A DNA stretch of 64,000 nucleotides from Marinobacter sp. es.042 (lineage in GTDB: Bacteria > Pseudomonadota > Gammaproteobacteria > Pseudomonadales > Oleiphilaceae), in assembly GCF_900188315.1 (NCBI RefSeq), contig NZ_LT897781.1:3410001-3474000 (forward strand). Reading direction: 5' to 3'. The notes under the pieces were generated by a model, which saw only the letters and a list, made by a program, of their open reading frames with translations, was not told the origin of the DNA and searched no databases. The position numbers and the translations under genes are program-made. Numbering within the stretch: position 1 is the first letter of the stretch; every line of letters begins with the position of its first letter. Below, in pieces: positions 29,518-39,498 of this stretch.

Positions 29518-31439
29518 CCTTCCGCTTCGGCGAAGGGTAGGCTCAGCCAGAAACAGGCGCCTTTTCCTTCCTCAGAGTCGAACCCCACCTCTCCTCCCAT
29601 CGCATGCAAAAGCTCTCGGGTGATCGCCAGTCCAAGCCCGGTGCCACCCTTTGCTCTGCGATCCGACGAGTCTGCCTGTGAGAATTTCTGGAAGATCCTG
29701 TCCCTGAATTCACTCGGAATTCCCTGGCCCTGATCGGACACTGAGATGCGGATCTCGTGGTCGGATTTTGAAGTGTAGACAGTGACGACTGAGTCTTCGG
29801 GAGAAAACTTGATTGCATTGGATAGAAGATTATTGAGTGCCTGACATAAGCGGCCGCGATCCGCCTTTATGTTTACTTCGTCCAGATGCTCAGCTTTTAG
29901 TGTTACTTTCTTGTCCACTGAAAAGCTTTCGATGCCTTCCAGGCATTCCCGCACTATCTCTGCGACCGGACAGTCGGCCATGTTGAAGGCCATTTTGCCA
30001 GCAACGAGTTTTTCAATATCAAGCAAGTCGTTGATCAGAAGTGTCAGTTGCTGGGTATTTCTGTAAGCAATCTCGGCCAATCTCGACGCTTTTTGAGGGA
30101 GTTCACCGGCTGCATTATTCGAGAGTAGCCCCAGTGATCCCGCAATCGACGTCAGAGGCGTCCGTAACTCATGGCTGACGATGGAAATGAATTCGCTCTT
30201 TACTCTGTCCGCCTTCTTTTGCTCTGAAATATCCTCGGCAATCAACCAGATAGCCGGGTCGCCGTTTAGCGTGTCCAGCGTGAGGCCATGGAGCAGCACC
30301 GGGTTCAGTTCGTTTTTTGCGTCAGGAAAATAGCCCTCCAGGCCGCTGAAACGGGGTTTTTTCTCCAAGAGGCCGGGAATGTCCAGTTCTTCGGAGAGAA
30401 TCCGGCTCCTGTGGTCATAAATGTAACGGAAAAAATTTAGAGAATTTGCTTTGTTTCCAAACAGCTTTTCGAAGCTGTTGTTGGCACGCAAGAGCTTTCC
30501 ATTCTGGGCGGCGTACAGCCCGATACCGAAAGGCGCCAGTTCAAACAGGCCCGAAAAGCGGCGCTGCATCTGGTGGTCGCGCAGCAGAAGGCTGGTTAAC
30601 CAGAAGGCACCTGCGAAAAGCAATAAAACCATCAGGCCTAAAACGGATCGCACGAGCACCGGTGATTCCGGATGGCTTGGCCAACCGTCGCTGGGTTGGG
30701 CGAACAGCGTCCATGTAATGCCCGGCAGATTGAGTTCGGTGGTTATCGGATCTTGCCATTGAGTTGTGGCGGCGCCGAAAAATGGGTCTTCTTCGAGGCC
30801 AGGGGACGACGTTTTGAAAAGTGCCAGATAACCGTTTTCTGAAAACGACGCCATGTCCACCGCGTTATAGAGACGATTAAGATCGAGAATCACGGAAATG
30901 ACACCCCAGAACTGACCTGACCCGTTCTCGAAAATCGGAATCCTGGCCGCCATGCCCTGGCCACCCTGAACAAGATTGATCGGACCGCTGAACAGCGCTT
31001 TCCGGGACTCCGTTAGTGTCTTTACCTGCTCTGGGGAGAGGCTTTGGCTGGTCAGGTCAAGCCCAAGAGCCGCCTCGTTTCCTTCCAGCGGGTAGATGTT
31101 GCGAATGGTCAGGTCCGGGGCCAAACCGATGTTCCGCAGCTGTGGTGCCAATGAGAAAATTACGGAGGCAAGCTGTTGAAACTCGGCCTCCGTGATGTCT
31201 GGCTGAACAGAGACATTGGCAGCCAGACCCCAAACCGTCTGAACGTTTTGCAAGATGGCACCCTGCAGCTTGAGGTTCATATCGTTGAGGCGGGCTTGCC
31301 ATTCCTGACGCACGTCGTTTCGATGAGTCTGGGTAGCTGCGTTATCGAGTACAAAGGCTACCCCGAGCAAGAGGACAAGAACAGCGGCTCGGGCCAACCA
31401 GACGAGGTAAAAGAAGGCCCGGTCTTGAGTTTTTATCAT
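29502..31439 (-). CDS. Sensor histidine kinase with periplasmic CHASE-like domain
   Basis: The 645-residue kinase has a first membrane helix (10-30), a periplasmic sensor at about 35-275 with the look of a CHASE domain (opening NDMNLKLQGAILQNVQTVW), and a second helix (about 280-302). A PAS-like domain (about 310-405) precedes the HisKA domain, H-box VSHELRTPLTSIAG (about 421), and the ATPase domain with NAIKFSPED and GTGLGLAI. There is no receiver or Hpt domain, so it must use a separate regulator. It starts 3 nt after the preceding kinase and is the last gene of a three-kinase operon. Confidence 0.9.
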   Translation of the reverse strand: MIKTQDRAFFYLVWLARAAVLVLLLGVAFVLDNAATQTHRNDVRQEWQARLNDMNLKLQGAILQNVQTVWGLAANVSVQPDITEAEFQQLASVIFSLAPQLRNIGLAPDLTIRNIYPLEGNEAALGLDLTSQSLSPEQVKTLTESRKALFSGPINLVQGGQGMAARIPIFENGSGQFWGVISVILDLNRLYNAVDMASFSENGYLALFKTSSPGLEEDPFFGAATTQWQDPITTELNLPGITWTLFAQPSDGWPSHPESPVLVRSVLGLMVLLLFAGAFWLTSLLLRDHQMQRRFSGLFELAPFGIGLYAAQNGKLLRANNSFEKLFGNKANSLNFFRYIYDHRSRILSEELDIPGLLEKKPRFSGLEGYFPDAKNELNPVLLHGLTLDTLNGDPAIWLIAEDISEQKKADRVKSEFISIVSHELRTPLTSIAGSLGLLSNNAAGELPQKASRLAEIAYRNTQQLTLLINDLLDIEKLVAGKMAFNMADCPVAEIVRECLEGIESFSVDKKVTLKAEHLDEVNIKADRGRLCQALNNLLSNAIKFSPEDSVVTVYTSKSDHEIRISVSDQGQGIPSEFRDRIFQKFSQADSSDRRAKGGTGLGLAITRELLHAMGGEVGFDSEEGKGACFWLSLPFAEAEGKGAT

Positions 31440-31442
31440 CGT

Positions 31443-34280
31443 TTATGCCTTCACTTGCTCCAACGGCAGTTCCAGCCAGAAAGTTGAGCCCTTTCCTTCC
31501 CGTGACTCGAATCCGACATCCCCTTCCATCTGTGTCATGATTTCTTTGGTGATGGCCAGACCGAGGCCTGTTCCCCGTTTGCCACGTGTGTCGGAACTGT
31601 CTGCCTGAGCGAATTTTTGGAAAATTCTGCCGCGGAAGTCATCAGGAATGCCCGCTCCCTGATCAGTAACGAGGATACGGACAAGACCATGTTCGACCCT
31701 GGTGCATACCAAAACTTCACCTTCAGGGGGCGAGAACTTGATGGCATTGGACAGCAAGTTGAGAAATGCCTGGCCCAGACGCGATCGATCGATTTTCGCC
31801 ATGCAGTTTGCGCTGCTGTCTTCGATCTGCACAGAAACGCCGCTCTCCAGGGCGTAGGTTTTTAGACGTTCTGCCGACTCCTCAATGACGGGGCCAAGTT
31901 CCTGTATACGTAAGTTCATGGTCATCTTGCCGGAAACAAGTTTCTCCATGTCTAACAGGTCGTCAACCAGTTGTTTCAGCTGCTCGGCATTGCGATGGGC
32001 GATAGACACCATACGCTCAGCCTGTGAGGGAAGCGCGCCCAGAGTTCCGCTTTCGACCAGGCTAAGAGAGCCCGAGATGGAGGTCAGCGGCGTACGGAGT
32101 TCATGGCTTACCGTTGAGATGAACTCGCTCTTCATCCTGTCTACTTTTTTGCGCTCGGAAATATCTTCTATGAGGGACCAGATCAGCGGTTGGCCAGAGG
32201 GGTTGCTGATTCTCATACCGCGGACGATGGCAGGATAGGTTGAACCATCCGCGCGCACGATCTCGACTTCATAAGGCCCGAAACGTCTTTCGCTCTGAAG
32301 TTCGGCGATGATTTGCTGTCGATGGTTTTCGAAGTCCGGAGGCAGAAGCTGCGAGTAGTCCATTGCCATCAATTGGTCACGGCTGTATCGGGTAGGACCT
32401 AGCAGGGCCTCGTTCACGTCAAGAAACGCTCCTGATACATAATCATTCAGCGCTATGCCAATGGGTGACAGTTCGTAGAGTCTCCGGAGCTGAACTTCGC
32501 TTTCCTGAAGGGCCAGTTCGGTTTGTTTTGCCTCATCAATGTCAGCAATGTAACCGTGCCACATGGTACTGCCGTCTGGCATCCGTTCCGGTGATGACTT
32601 GCCCTCTACCCAGCGCCAGCCGGATTTGCCGTCTGTTACCCGATAGTGGCTGTGCCAGAGCGTCAAGGACTCCGCAGATCTCTCAATACTGGCTGCTACT
32701 TTGGGCAAATCGTCGGGATGGATCTTGGTGAAGCAGATCGAGGCATCTTCATGTGCCTCCTCTGCTCTAACACCGTATATCTCCCTGATTCCGGGGCTGG
32801 CGTAGGGAAACGAAACACGGCCATCCGGCCACTGTTGATACTGATAGAGCATGCCCGGTGTCTGTTCCACGAGTTTGGTGAGCATCTGCACACTGAGCTG
32901 CCTTTCAATGAGGGCTCCAACCCAGCGTGCCAGGAGAGTCACAAACTTGATTTCAGTATCCGAGAAGTCTCGGTCCCGCGGTTCCGGCGAAGAAAAATTC
33001 AGAGTTCCGTACAAACGGTCTTTGATGAAAATGGGCGCGGCCAGGTAGCTCTCAAGCCCAAACTTGTCGTAGCACCGGTGACCGTGATGGGTCGACTTGG
33101 CCATGTGTGCAATGGCCAGGCTTTCACGGGAACCGAGAAGCATCGAACAGTAGGTGTCTCTCAGTGGAAAACTGGCATTCTGTTCTAGCCCAGCGTCTTT
33201 GGGGGCAATAAACCACCGGATGGAATAAACGTTACTGTGGATCTCGCTGACTATCCCAAGCGGCAGCTTCAGGTAGTCAGAGCCGAGGCGAAGGGCTCTT
33301 TCGATGCGAATGTCGTCATTTGTTTCGGTGTCCAGGGCCAGATCATTAAGGATGGCCAGCGCCTCATTCTGAAGTTGGATTTTATTCAGATTGTTCATTT
33401 CCTCTGTGATGTCGGCATGGGTACCGTACATCACCAGTGGTTCGTTGTTCTGGGTCCATTCTAAGACCCGGCCGCGATCGTGTACCCAAACCCAGTGGCC
33501 ATCCTTGTGCTTCATTCGGCATCGGTAGTCGTACTCGGACAATTCGCCGGCAAAATGAGCTTTAAGCAAACGTTCTGATTCAGGCAGATCCTCCGGGTGC
33601 GCCAGGCCCAACCAAGTCTCAATACTGATCGGTTCCAGTTCGTCCAGCGTGTAGCCGCAGATATTGGCCCAACGCTCGTTAAAAGCGGTCTCACCGGTTT
33701 GTACATTCCACTCCCAGGTGCCAATTCTGGTGCCTTCGATAATTGCGCGGGCCCTGCGCTCGCTGCGTTTCAGGTCCCGGTAGAATTCGCTTGCCGCCTG
33801 AAGGTTAATCTCCCTCTCCACGCAATCGGCGATTTCGCGCAACAGGGATTGGTCTTCCTCGTCAAAGGTGCGCGGTACCCGATCAATCAGGCAGAGGGTG
33901 CCTAATCTGAAACCCTCTCGATCGTGGAGAGGGGCGCCTGCGTAAAAGCGTATGTGTGGTTCGTCGGAAACGAGCGGGTTGTCCGCAAACCTTGAGTCCT
34001 GCAACGTATCCTCGATGACCAGAAGACTCGAGCTAAGAATAGCGTGACCGCAGAAGGATATATCCCGGGGTGTTTCCGACGCTGACAAGCCCTGGCAGGA
34101 CTTGAACCACTGCCGGTTTTCGTCCACGAGGCTAACCAGAGCAGTCGGCACCCGAAATGTTTTGCATGCCATGCGGGTGTAGCGATCAAAACGTTCTTCA
34201 GGCGCTGTATCCAGCAGGCCTGTACGTTCGAGCGCCGCCTGGCGCTCAGACTCCTCGGGAGGTGTTTCCGGCGCTTTCAT
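31443..34280 (-). CDS. Cytoplasmic multi-sensor histidine kinase (GAF-PAS-GAF-PAS-PAS)
   Basis: The 945-residue protein has no membrane helix. Domain order by eye is GAF (about 25-165, with FCGHAIL and GTLCLID), PAS/PAC (175-295), GAF (310-455), PAS (470-580), PAS (590-700), HisKA with VSHELRTPLTSISG (about 727), and an ATPase domain ending FWLELPLEQ. Such GAF/PAS stacks sense small molecules, redox or light; the cofactors are not evident. Its start overlaps the previous kinase gene by 35 nt, and the next kinase gene starts right after its stop. Confidence 0.92.
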   Translation of the reverse strand: MKAPETPPEESERQAALERTGLLDTAPEERFDRYTRMACKTFRVPTALVSLVDENRQWFKSCQGLSASETPRDISFCGHAILSSSLLVIEDTLQDSRFADNPLVSDEPHIRFYAGAPLHDREGFRLGTLCLIDRVPRTFDEEDQSLLREIADCVEREINLQAASEFYRDLKRSERRARAIIEGTRIGTWEWNVQTGETAFNERWANICGYTLDELEPISIETWLGLAHPEDLPESERLLKAHFAGELSEYDYRCRMKHKDGHWVWVHDRGRVLEWTQNNEPLVMYGTHADITEEMNNLNKIQLQNEALAILNDLALDTETNDDIRIERALRLGSDYLKLPLGIVSEIHSNVYSIRWFIAPKDAGLEQNASFPLRDTYCSMLLGSRESLAIAHMAKSTHHGHRCYDKFGLESYLAAPIFIKDRLYGTLNFSSPEPRDRDFSDTEIKFVTLLARWVGALIERQLSVQMLTKLVEQTPGMLYQYQQWPDGRVSFPYASPGIREIYGVRAEEAHEDASICFTKIHPDDLPKVAASIERSAESLTLWHSHYRVTDGKSGWRWVEGKSSPERMPDGSTMWHGYIADIDEAKQTELALQESEVQLRRLYELSPIGIALNDYVSGAFLDVNEALLGPTRYSRDQLMAMDYSQLLPPDFENHRQQIIAELQSERRFGPYEVEIVRADGSTYPAIVRGMRISNPSGQPLIWSLIEDISERKKVDRMKSEFISTVSHELRTPLTSISGSLSLVESGTLGALPSQAERMVSIAHRNAEQLKQLVDDLLDMEKLVSGKMTMNLRIQELGPVIEESAERLKTYALESGVSVQIEDSSANCMAKIDRSRLGQAFLNLLSNAIKFSPPEGEVLVCTRVEHGLVRILVTDQGAGIPDDFRGRIFQKFAQADSSDTRGKRGTGLGLAITKEIMTQMEGDVGFESREGKGSTFWLELPLEQVKA

Positions 34281-36063
34281 TGACGTGATTCTTCCTGGTC
34301 ATATTATTGGGAAGTTCAATCCAGAAGTTGGCGCCGCGATCGTAGAAATAGCCAACTTCTCCATTCATGAGCTTTGCCAATTCGCGGCAGATCGCGAGGC
34401 CGAGGCCTGTGCCCTTGATGGACTTTGATGTACCGACCTCCGCCTGGGAGAAACGCTCGAAGAGTTCGCTCTCGAACTGCTTTGGCACGCCATCACCGCA
34501 ATCGCTGACTGTGATGCGGGTAAAGCCCCGGGCGGTCTGTTCAACTCTGACAGTGATGGACTCATCAGGCGGCGAGAACTTTATGGCGTTGCTGATAAAG
34601 TTATCGAGAACCTGTCTTAGGCGGTGCTCGTCAGCCACAACCATCTGATCCTCAAGGCCTTCGGTAGCCAACGACAAATCGTGTTCCTCGGCCAGTGCGA
34701 TATTGCCGGCAATTGCAGTATTGATGACAGGCGCCAGGGGCTGAGCAGACAGAGTGACGTTCATTTGGCCGGCAGTCAGCTTGCTGAAGTCCAGCAGGTC
34801 CGAGATCAGAAGATGCAGGCGATCGCCGTTTCGCAGAGCCAGACTCGCCATTTCCTCTGCTTTCCCGGGCAGTTGACCGGCAGCCCCGGAAGCCAGTAAG
34901 CGAAGTGCCCCATTGAGTGAGGTCAGGGGGGTTCGTAACTCGTGGCTGACATTCGAGACGAAGTTTTCTTTCATGGCGCTGATTGCATCGCGCTCGGACA
35001 TGAGCTGATTGAACGCGGTGGCCAGTTTCCGGGTCTCCTTGGCGCCATTGGCAGTCAGTCGTTGACCAGTGGAGGGGGTTTTTGCCATCTCTTCGATCTT
35101 TTCGGTCATTCTGTCCAGAGGCTTTATGGCCGTTCGACTTGCAACAAAACCCAGCAGTGCAATAACTAAACCAATAGCCGCGCTGATGATAAAGAACTGT
35201 AGGAATGAATCCTTCGCGGGAGCGGTAGCACGTTCGTAAGGAACAGAGCGAACGAACATCCAGCCGAGATCTTCCAGATGACTGGCCGCATAAATCAGTT
35301 CCTTGCCACTGTTATCCCTTACGGTTCCAAACGTGATCCCTGATAAGGCCGCGTCAACCAGGGGGTCGGCGCCAGGTTTTGGAAGAGGCTGGATACGTTT
35401 GCCCGGGGACGGGCCGCCTTCGATGTAAAGAAAGTTTTCAATATCAACAACCTTGAACAGATCCTCTTCTTCCCTCAGGCGCCTGAGCATCTCTTTGGGT
35501 ATCAGGCTGGTCTGACCAATATTTACGGTGCCACCCAAGAATCCGAGCAGATCTCCTTCATCGGACTCAATGGGTGCAAGAAAGGACAGCAAGGGCACGC
35601 CCGTTGTACGGCCAATGATGGGTCGGCTGATTATGGGGGATCGGGTCCGGATAGCGCGCCGGAAATGGTTTCGGTCGGAATAATTCGTGCCGATACGGCC
35701 CGGAACGTAAAAGTCCTCTGCAATGGCGGTTGCTTCGGCATCAAACACCACAAGACCATCTGGAAAGAGTGAACGCAGAAGGTTCTGTCGGTTGAGCTGG
35801 TAATTAATTTCGGTGATTGCGTGAAGGGCGTTGCCATCGGTCATCATGGCGGCAGATTCACTGAGTACGTCCAGCTTCAGGTCAAGGCGCTGCTCTACCT
35901 CGGAGGCGATTCTCCGTGTTTCCACGAGCTGTTGCTCAGTCAGTATTGCCTCGAAATCGTCCACCAGGGCGTTGTACGCGACAGCCAGAACTGCCCCGAC
36001 GGTCAAGATGGAACCAAGGATAACAATGACGGCAAGGCGGGTCCCGAGTGAAAGTGACGGCAA
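34246..36063 (-). CDS. Sensor histidine kinase with dCache-type periplasmic domain
   Basis: I place the start at TTG 36063 (GAGGAA seven bases upstream), giving 605 residues beginning LPSLSLGTRLAV. The open frame extends to 36246, but that part has poor coding character and would overlap the divergent gene. A first helix (8-30) is followed by a periplasmic double-Cache region (about 45-290, with NYSDRNHFRRAI), a second helix, HAMP, the H-box VSHELRTPLTSLNG, and an ATPase domain with GTGLGLAICREL. Cache domains bind small organic ligands. It is the first gene of the three-kinase operon and divergent from the three-regulator operon. Confidence 0.88.
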   Translation of the reverse strand: MPSLSLGTRLAVIVILGSILTVGAVLAVAYNALVDDFEAILTEQQLVETRRIASEVEQRLDLKLDVLSESAAMMTDGNALHAITEINYQLNRQNLLRSLFPDGLVVFDAEATAIAEDFYVPGRIGTNYSDRNHFRRAIRTRSPIISRPIIGRTTGVPLLSFLAPIESDEGDLLGFLGGTVNIGQTSLIPKEMLRRLREEEDLFKVVDIENFLYIEGGPSPGKRIQPLPKPGADPLVDAALSGITFGTVRDNSGKELIYAASHLEDLGWMFVRSVPYERATAPAKDSFLQFFIISAAIGLVIALLGFVASRTAIKPLDRMTEKIEEMAKTPSTGQRLTANGAKETRKLATAFNQLMSERDAISAMKENFVSNVSHELRTPLTSLNGALRLLASGAAGQLPGKAEEMASLALRNGDRLHLLISDLLDFSKLTAGQMNVTLSAQPLAPVINTAIAGNIALAEEHDLSLATEGLEDQMVVADEHRLRQVLDNFISNAIKFSPPDESITVRVEQTARGFTRITVSDCGDGVPKQFESELFERFSQAEVGTSKSIKGTGLGLAICRELAKLMNGEVGYFYDRGANFWIELPNNMTRKNHVNESAGNTSRGV

Positions 36064-36160
36064 AACGATTTCCTCGGTGGTACTCTGAAAAAAATGATGC
36101 AAATATTCTAGCCGAATTATGGCATAAAACAGCTTTATTGCGGATCTGATTGAGTGATGT
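36064..36160. promoter_or_regulatory. Shared divergent promoter region of the kinase and regulator operons
   Basis: The 97-nt gap between the first kinase and the first regulator gene must hold promoters for both operons. The AT-rich part (about 36090-36150) contains TATGGCATAAAA on the plus side. I cannot assign boxes with confidence. Confidence 0.4.
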
Positions 36161-37834
36161 ATGTCTGACGAGAAAACGGCTGACGTTTTACGCAAACTTG
36201 ATGTCCTGAAAACACGCTTCAGGGAGAAGGCGTCGGGCGATATCAATCTGGTTACGTTGATGGCTCAGGATGCCATTGCCGGCAAGGGGAGCTCAGACGA
36301 GCTTCGACGTGCCTATCAGGTTCTTCATCGGCTCGCCGGGTCTGCGGGCACTTTCGGTTTTCGGGCGCTTGGTGACGAAGCCCGAACGCTTGAGCTGATA
36401 CTCAAGCCCTTCTCGGAGAATGATGGGGATACTGGTGAGAGTGTCGGGAAGGTTAAAGAAGATCTTCACCGCGCCCGCTTTATCGAAAGAGTCAAAGGTC
36501 TGGAGCGTCTGCTCACTGTAGAGGAGGGCAGTCCGGATAAGGCCGAAATGTCGGAAGGCAGTAAGGTTGATGCGGCTGGCCAACCTGTCGTCCTTATCGT
36601 AGAACCAGATCAAACAGCAGCAGAGCGGCTCTCAAATGCGCTGGCTCCCCATGGATTTACTGCTTATTCCGTAAATCCGAAAAAACTTGTCTCGGAAAAT
36701 CTGTCCCGGATATCCATGGTTTTGATAAGGGACAATGTTCTGATCGCGCAGGAACAGATCCCATTGTCTTCAGGCGACCGGCCTCCTGTTATCTGCATTG
36801 GTTCCAGCGATACCTTCGAAGACAGATATCGACTCGCGGCGTTGGGTGTAGACGGTTTCGTCAGTGAGCCTATCGACGTGCCAGCACTGGCGGATTACAT
36901 GGAGCGTCTCGCTAATGAAAAGATGGAGTCTGGCTCGGGGCGAGTGATGGTTATCGATGACGATCCCGAGTTGCTGGAGCGGTACAGTCTGATTCTCGAA
37001 GGCGGCGGGCTGGAGGTTCGCGGAGTGAGCTCTCCTTCAGAGATTCTGGCTGCTCTTTCCGAGTTCCGGCCGGACATCATTTTAATGGATGTCCAGATGG
37101 GGCGGTTTAATGGGCCTACACTGGCAAAGATGCTTCGTTTTGATCCCGAATGGGTGGGTTTACACATTATTTTCCTGTCTTCGGAACAGGATCGTGAGTT
37201 CCAGTTTGATGCCTTGTTCCAGGGCGGCGATGATTTTCTCACCAAACCGGTTTTCGACAGGCTCCTTGTACAGGCGGCCAAAGTTCGCTGTTATCGGGCC
37301 AAACAACTGGACAAGCTGGCGTCGCGGGACAGCCTGACCGGGCTGTTGAAACATTCGTTGGCCAATTCGGAAGTCGCCAAAGAGCATGCTCGCTGTCAAA
37401 GACTGGCGCATCACTCTGTTGTGGCAATGCTCGATCTTGACCATTTCAAGCAGGTAAACGACCGGCATGGCCATCGGGTTGGCGACCTGGTTATCAAAGG
37501 CCTGGCCAACCTGCTTCGGCACCGACTGAGAAAAACCGACGTGATTGGGCGCTACGGCGGTGAAGAGTTCATCGTGGCATTACCCGACTGCTCGATTGAG
37601 GACGCAAGGCAATCGATGCAGGCGGTGTGTGAACAGATGTCGAAGATTGCTTTCAGCGGGGCCGGCGGCACCTTTTCAGTGACAGTGAGTATTGGTATCG
37701 CGCCTCTTGATGCTTATGAAAAGCCGGAGGACGCGATAGAAGCCGCAGACAGGGCACTTTATGCCCGTAAATCCGCTGGTCGAAACGGCGTTACCATCGT
37801 CAATGACCTGGACAGCATGAAGCAGGGAGCGTAG
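36161..37834 (+). CDS. Hpt-receiver-receiver-GGDEF response regulator (diguanylate cyclase)
   Basis: The 557-residue protein combines phosphotransfer and c-di-GMP synthesis. It has an Hpt domain with phosphorylatable His56 (LHRLAGSAGTFGF). A degenerate receiver follows (about 143-255, where the acceptor strand reads SMVLIRDNVL and not the usual LLD). A canonical receiver comes next (about 263-380, acceptor D310 in IILMDVQMG), then a GGDEF domain with RYGGEEF and an RKTD inhibitory site five residues before. Input is probably from the divergent kinases. Five bases separate it from the next regulator. Confidence 0.92.
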   Translation: MSDEKTADVLRKLDVLKTRFREKASGDINLVTLMAQDAIAGKGSSDELRRAYQVLHRLAGSAGTFGFRALGDEARTLELILKPFSENDGDTGESVGKVKEDLHRARFIERVKGLERLLTVEEGSPDKAEMSEGSKVDAAGQPVVLIVEPDQTAAERLSNALAPHGFTAYSVNPKKLVSENLSRISMVLIRDNVLIAQEQIPLSSGDRPPVICIGSSDTFEDRYRLAALGVDGFVSEPIDVPALADYMERLANEKMESGSGRVMVIDDDPELLERYSLILEGGGLEVRGVSSPSEILAALSEFRPDIILMDVQMGRFNGPTLAKMLRFDPEWVGLHIIFLSSEQDREFQFDALFQGGDDFLTKPVFDRLLVQAAKVRCYRAKQLDKLASRDSLTGLLKHSLANSEVAKEHARCQRLAHHSVVAMLDLDHFKQVNDRHGHRVGDLVIKGLANLLRHRLRKTDVIGRYGGEEFIVALPDCSIEDARQSMQAVCEQMSKIAFSGAGGTFSVTVSIGIAPLDAYEKPEDAIEAADRALYARKSAGRNGVTIVNDLDSMKQGA

Positions 37835-37839
37835 CCGGC

Positions 37840-39003
37840 ATGAACGTCATTATTGTCGAAGACGACGAGTTGATGGCAGACCTCCTCGAGACAGTGGTTG
37901 TCGGGCTTCATCCGGCTATAAACGTCTTCAAGGCGTTCACCAAGAGAGAGGCATTGGATCTCTGGCGGGGCAAAGATCCAGGCCTGTTCATTGTCGACTG
38001 GTCGCTGCCGGATGGATCCGGCCTGGATGTGTTGCGAGAAATACGTGGCAAGGACGAGAATATGCCGGTTGTCATGGTAACCGGCCGGGCTGATCGAGAT
38101 TCGATTTTAAAAGCTGCCCATTATGGAATCAGTGGTTACATGAGCAAGCCGTTCAGTGTGGAATTGCTCCATGAGCGTCTTTCGAGAATGCTGAAGGGCG
38201 TACTTCCGGAAGACAATGGCTCCGAGAGCCTGGATGAGATGCTATCCCGGAAACTGGAATCGGGCTTGCAGATACCCACCCGAATGGATGTTTCCGGTAT
38301 TCTTGGCCTCATGGAGCGCGCCCATGATCTTTCTGGCGCCCAGCTGGCCGAACGTTGGCAGAAAGAGGCGTCGTTGTGTGCCAGATTGCTGGAAGTGGCC
38401 AACCGATCTTCGTTCCGGCGAACCGGAGAGCCGGTTGCTACGGTTCGTGATGCCATTTCCGTCATGGGTGTGCCCATGGCTTTGAGCCAGGCGCTGGCTC
38501 TTGCACTTGACACAGGTTCCGCCTTCCGTTCGGCTGCGCTGGCAGACAGAGCCAGACAGCACCAGGCCGAGGCCGAGGCTGCAGGTGCCGAAGCGCAGAA
38601 AGTTGCCCTCCTCCTTGACAAGAAGGCCCTTGAGTTCCAGACAGCCGGATTATTGAGCCGAATGGGTGAGCTCGCTGTGCTGAATGTGATGGATCAGTTT
38701 ATTCAGCAAGGTGGGGAGCTGACCGATGCGGAGATTGAAAATGGGCTTCGTGACTGGTCTCAAAAGTATGGAAACACGTTAAAAGTACAGTGGCGCCTGC
38801 CACTGGCTATCCGGCAAATGACTGGTGCGGTGCATTATCTCGCACGTGAGGATGTCAGGCAGAATCTTCTTGTCATGCGGGTTGCTGGTCTGATTGCGGG
38901 GGGACAGACAGATAATCCGGAGTGCGCCAGGCTGCTCAGGCACCTCGGCCTGGAAAACTGGCTGGAATCCCGGAAACAGACATTAGATACGGGGAGTGTG
39001 TAG
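37840..39003 (+). CDS. Response regulator with receiver and HDOD-like output domain
   Basis: The 387-residue protein has a receiver domain (D53 in LFIVDWSLPDG, conserved K in MSKPFSVE). A C-terminal HDOD-type helical domain covers about 150-345; its typical segment is LCARLLEVANRSSF followed by ATVRDAISVMG. HDOD domains lack the HD metal site and act as protein-binding switches. An Ala/Glu-rich helical stretch near 238-262 (DRARQHQAEAEAAGAEAQ) interrupts it. It sits between the GGDEF regulator and the stand-alone receiver in one operon. Confidence 0.85.
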   Translation: MNVIIVEDDELMADLLETVVVGLHPAINVFKAFTKREALDLWRGKDPGLFIVDWSLPDGSGLDVLREIRGKDENMPVVMVTGRADRDSILKAAHYGISGYMSKPFSVELLHERLSRMLKGVLPEDNGSESLDEMLSRKLESGLQIPTRMDVSGILGLMERAHDLSGAQLAERWQKEASLCARLLEVANRSSFRRTGEPVATVRDAISVMGVPMALSQALALALDTGSAFRSAALADRARQHQAEAEAAGAEAQKVALLLDKKALEFQTAGLLSRMGELAVLNVMDQFIQQGGELTDAEIENGLRDWSQKYGNTLKVQWRLPLAIRQMTGAVHYLAREDVRQNLLVMRVAGLIAGGQTDNPECARLLRHLGLENWLESRKQTLDTGSV

Positions 39004-39399
39004 ATGGGGGAGTCTGTGGCGCCTTTGGAAAAGATCATGTTGGTCGAGGATGAGGAAGACATCAGAGCGGTGGCCGAGTTGGCTCTGGAAGCGGTTGGCG
39101 GATTCACCCTGAAAACCTGTCACTCCGGTGCCAACGCACTTGAGAGCCTTGATGTTTTCAGGCCGCAATTGATCCTGCTGGATGTCATGATGCCATCAAT
39201 GGACGGACCCAGCACACTGCGAGCCATCCGCGAAAAGCCCGGATTTGCGAATACTCCCGCGGTTTTCATGACAGCCAAGGTTCAGCCCGACGAAGTGAAG
39301 GGATACCTTGCTCTGGGCGCCGTCGCCGTGATCCCCAAGCCCTTCGATCCGATGACACTCTCGGATCGGATTCGGGAAATCTGGGACAATCTCGACTGA
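39004..39399 (+). CDS. Stand-alone receiver domain protein
   Basis: The 131-residue protein is a CheY-like single receiver with acidic pocket EDEED, acceptor D60 in LILLDVMMPSMDG, and Lys in VIPKPFDPM. It starts on the base after the REC-HDOD stop codon. Without an output domain it probably relays phosphate between the kinases and the Hpt domain, or binds a partner such as the HDOD protein (inference). Confidence 0.92.
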   Translation: MGESVAPLEKIMLVEDEEDIRAVAELALEAVGGFTLKTCHSGANALESLDVFRPQLILLDVMMPSMDGPSTLRAIREKPGFANTPAVFMTAKVQPDEVKGYLALGAVAVIPKPFDPMTLSDRIREIWDNLD

Positions 39400-39498
39400 A
39401 ATATGTGTCTGACCTTGCGGATTTGAGGAGGCCGGTGGTTTTGCTGCGCCCGATTCGGTTAACCTGTCGCTGTTCTGGTTTGTATTTGAGGCCCCTTA

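Noticed and set aside
36064..36246. N-terminal extension of the dCache kinase
   Set aside because: It would overlap the divergent Hpt-GGDEF gene and lacks coding character; TTG 36063 has GAGGAA upstream.
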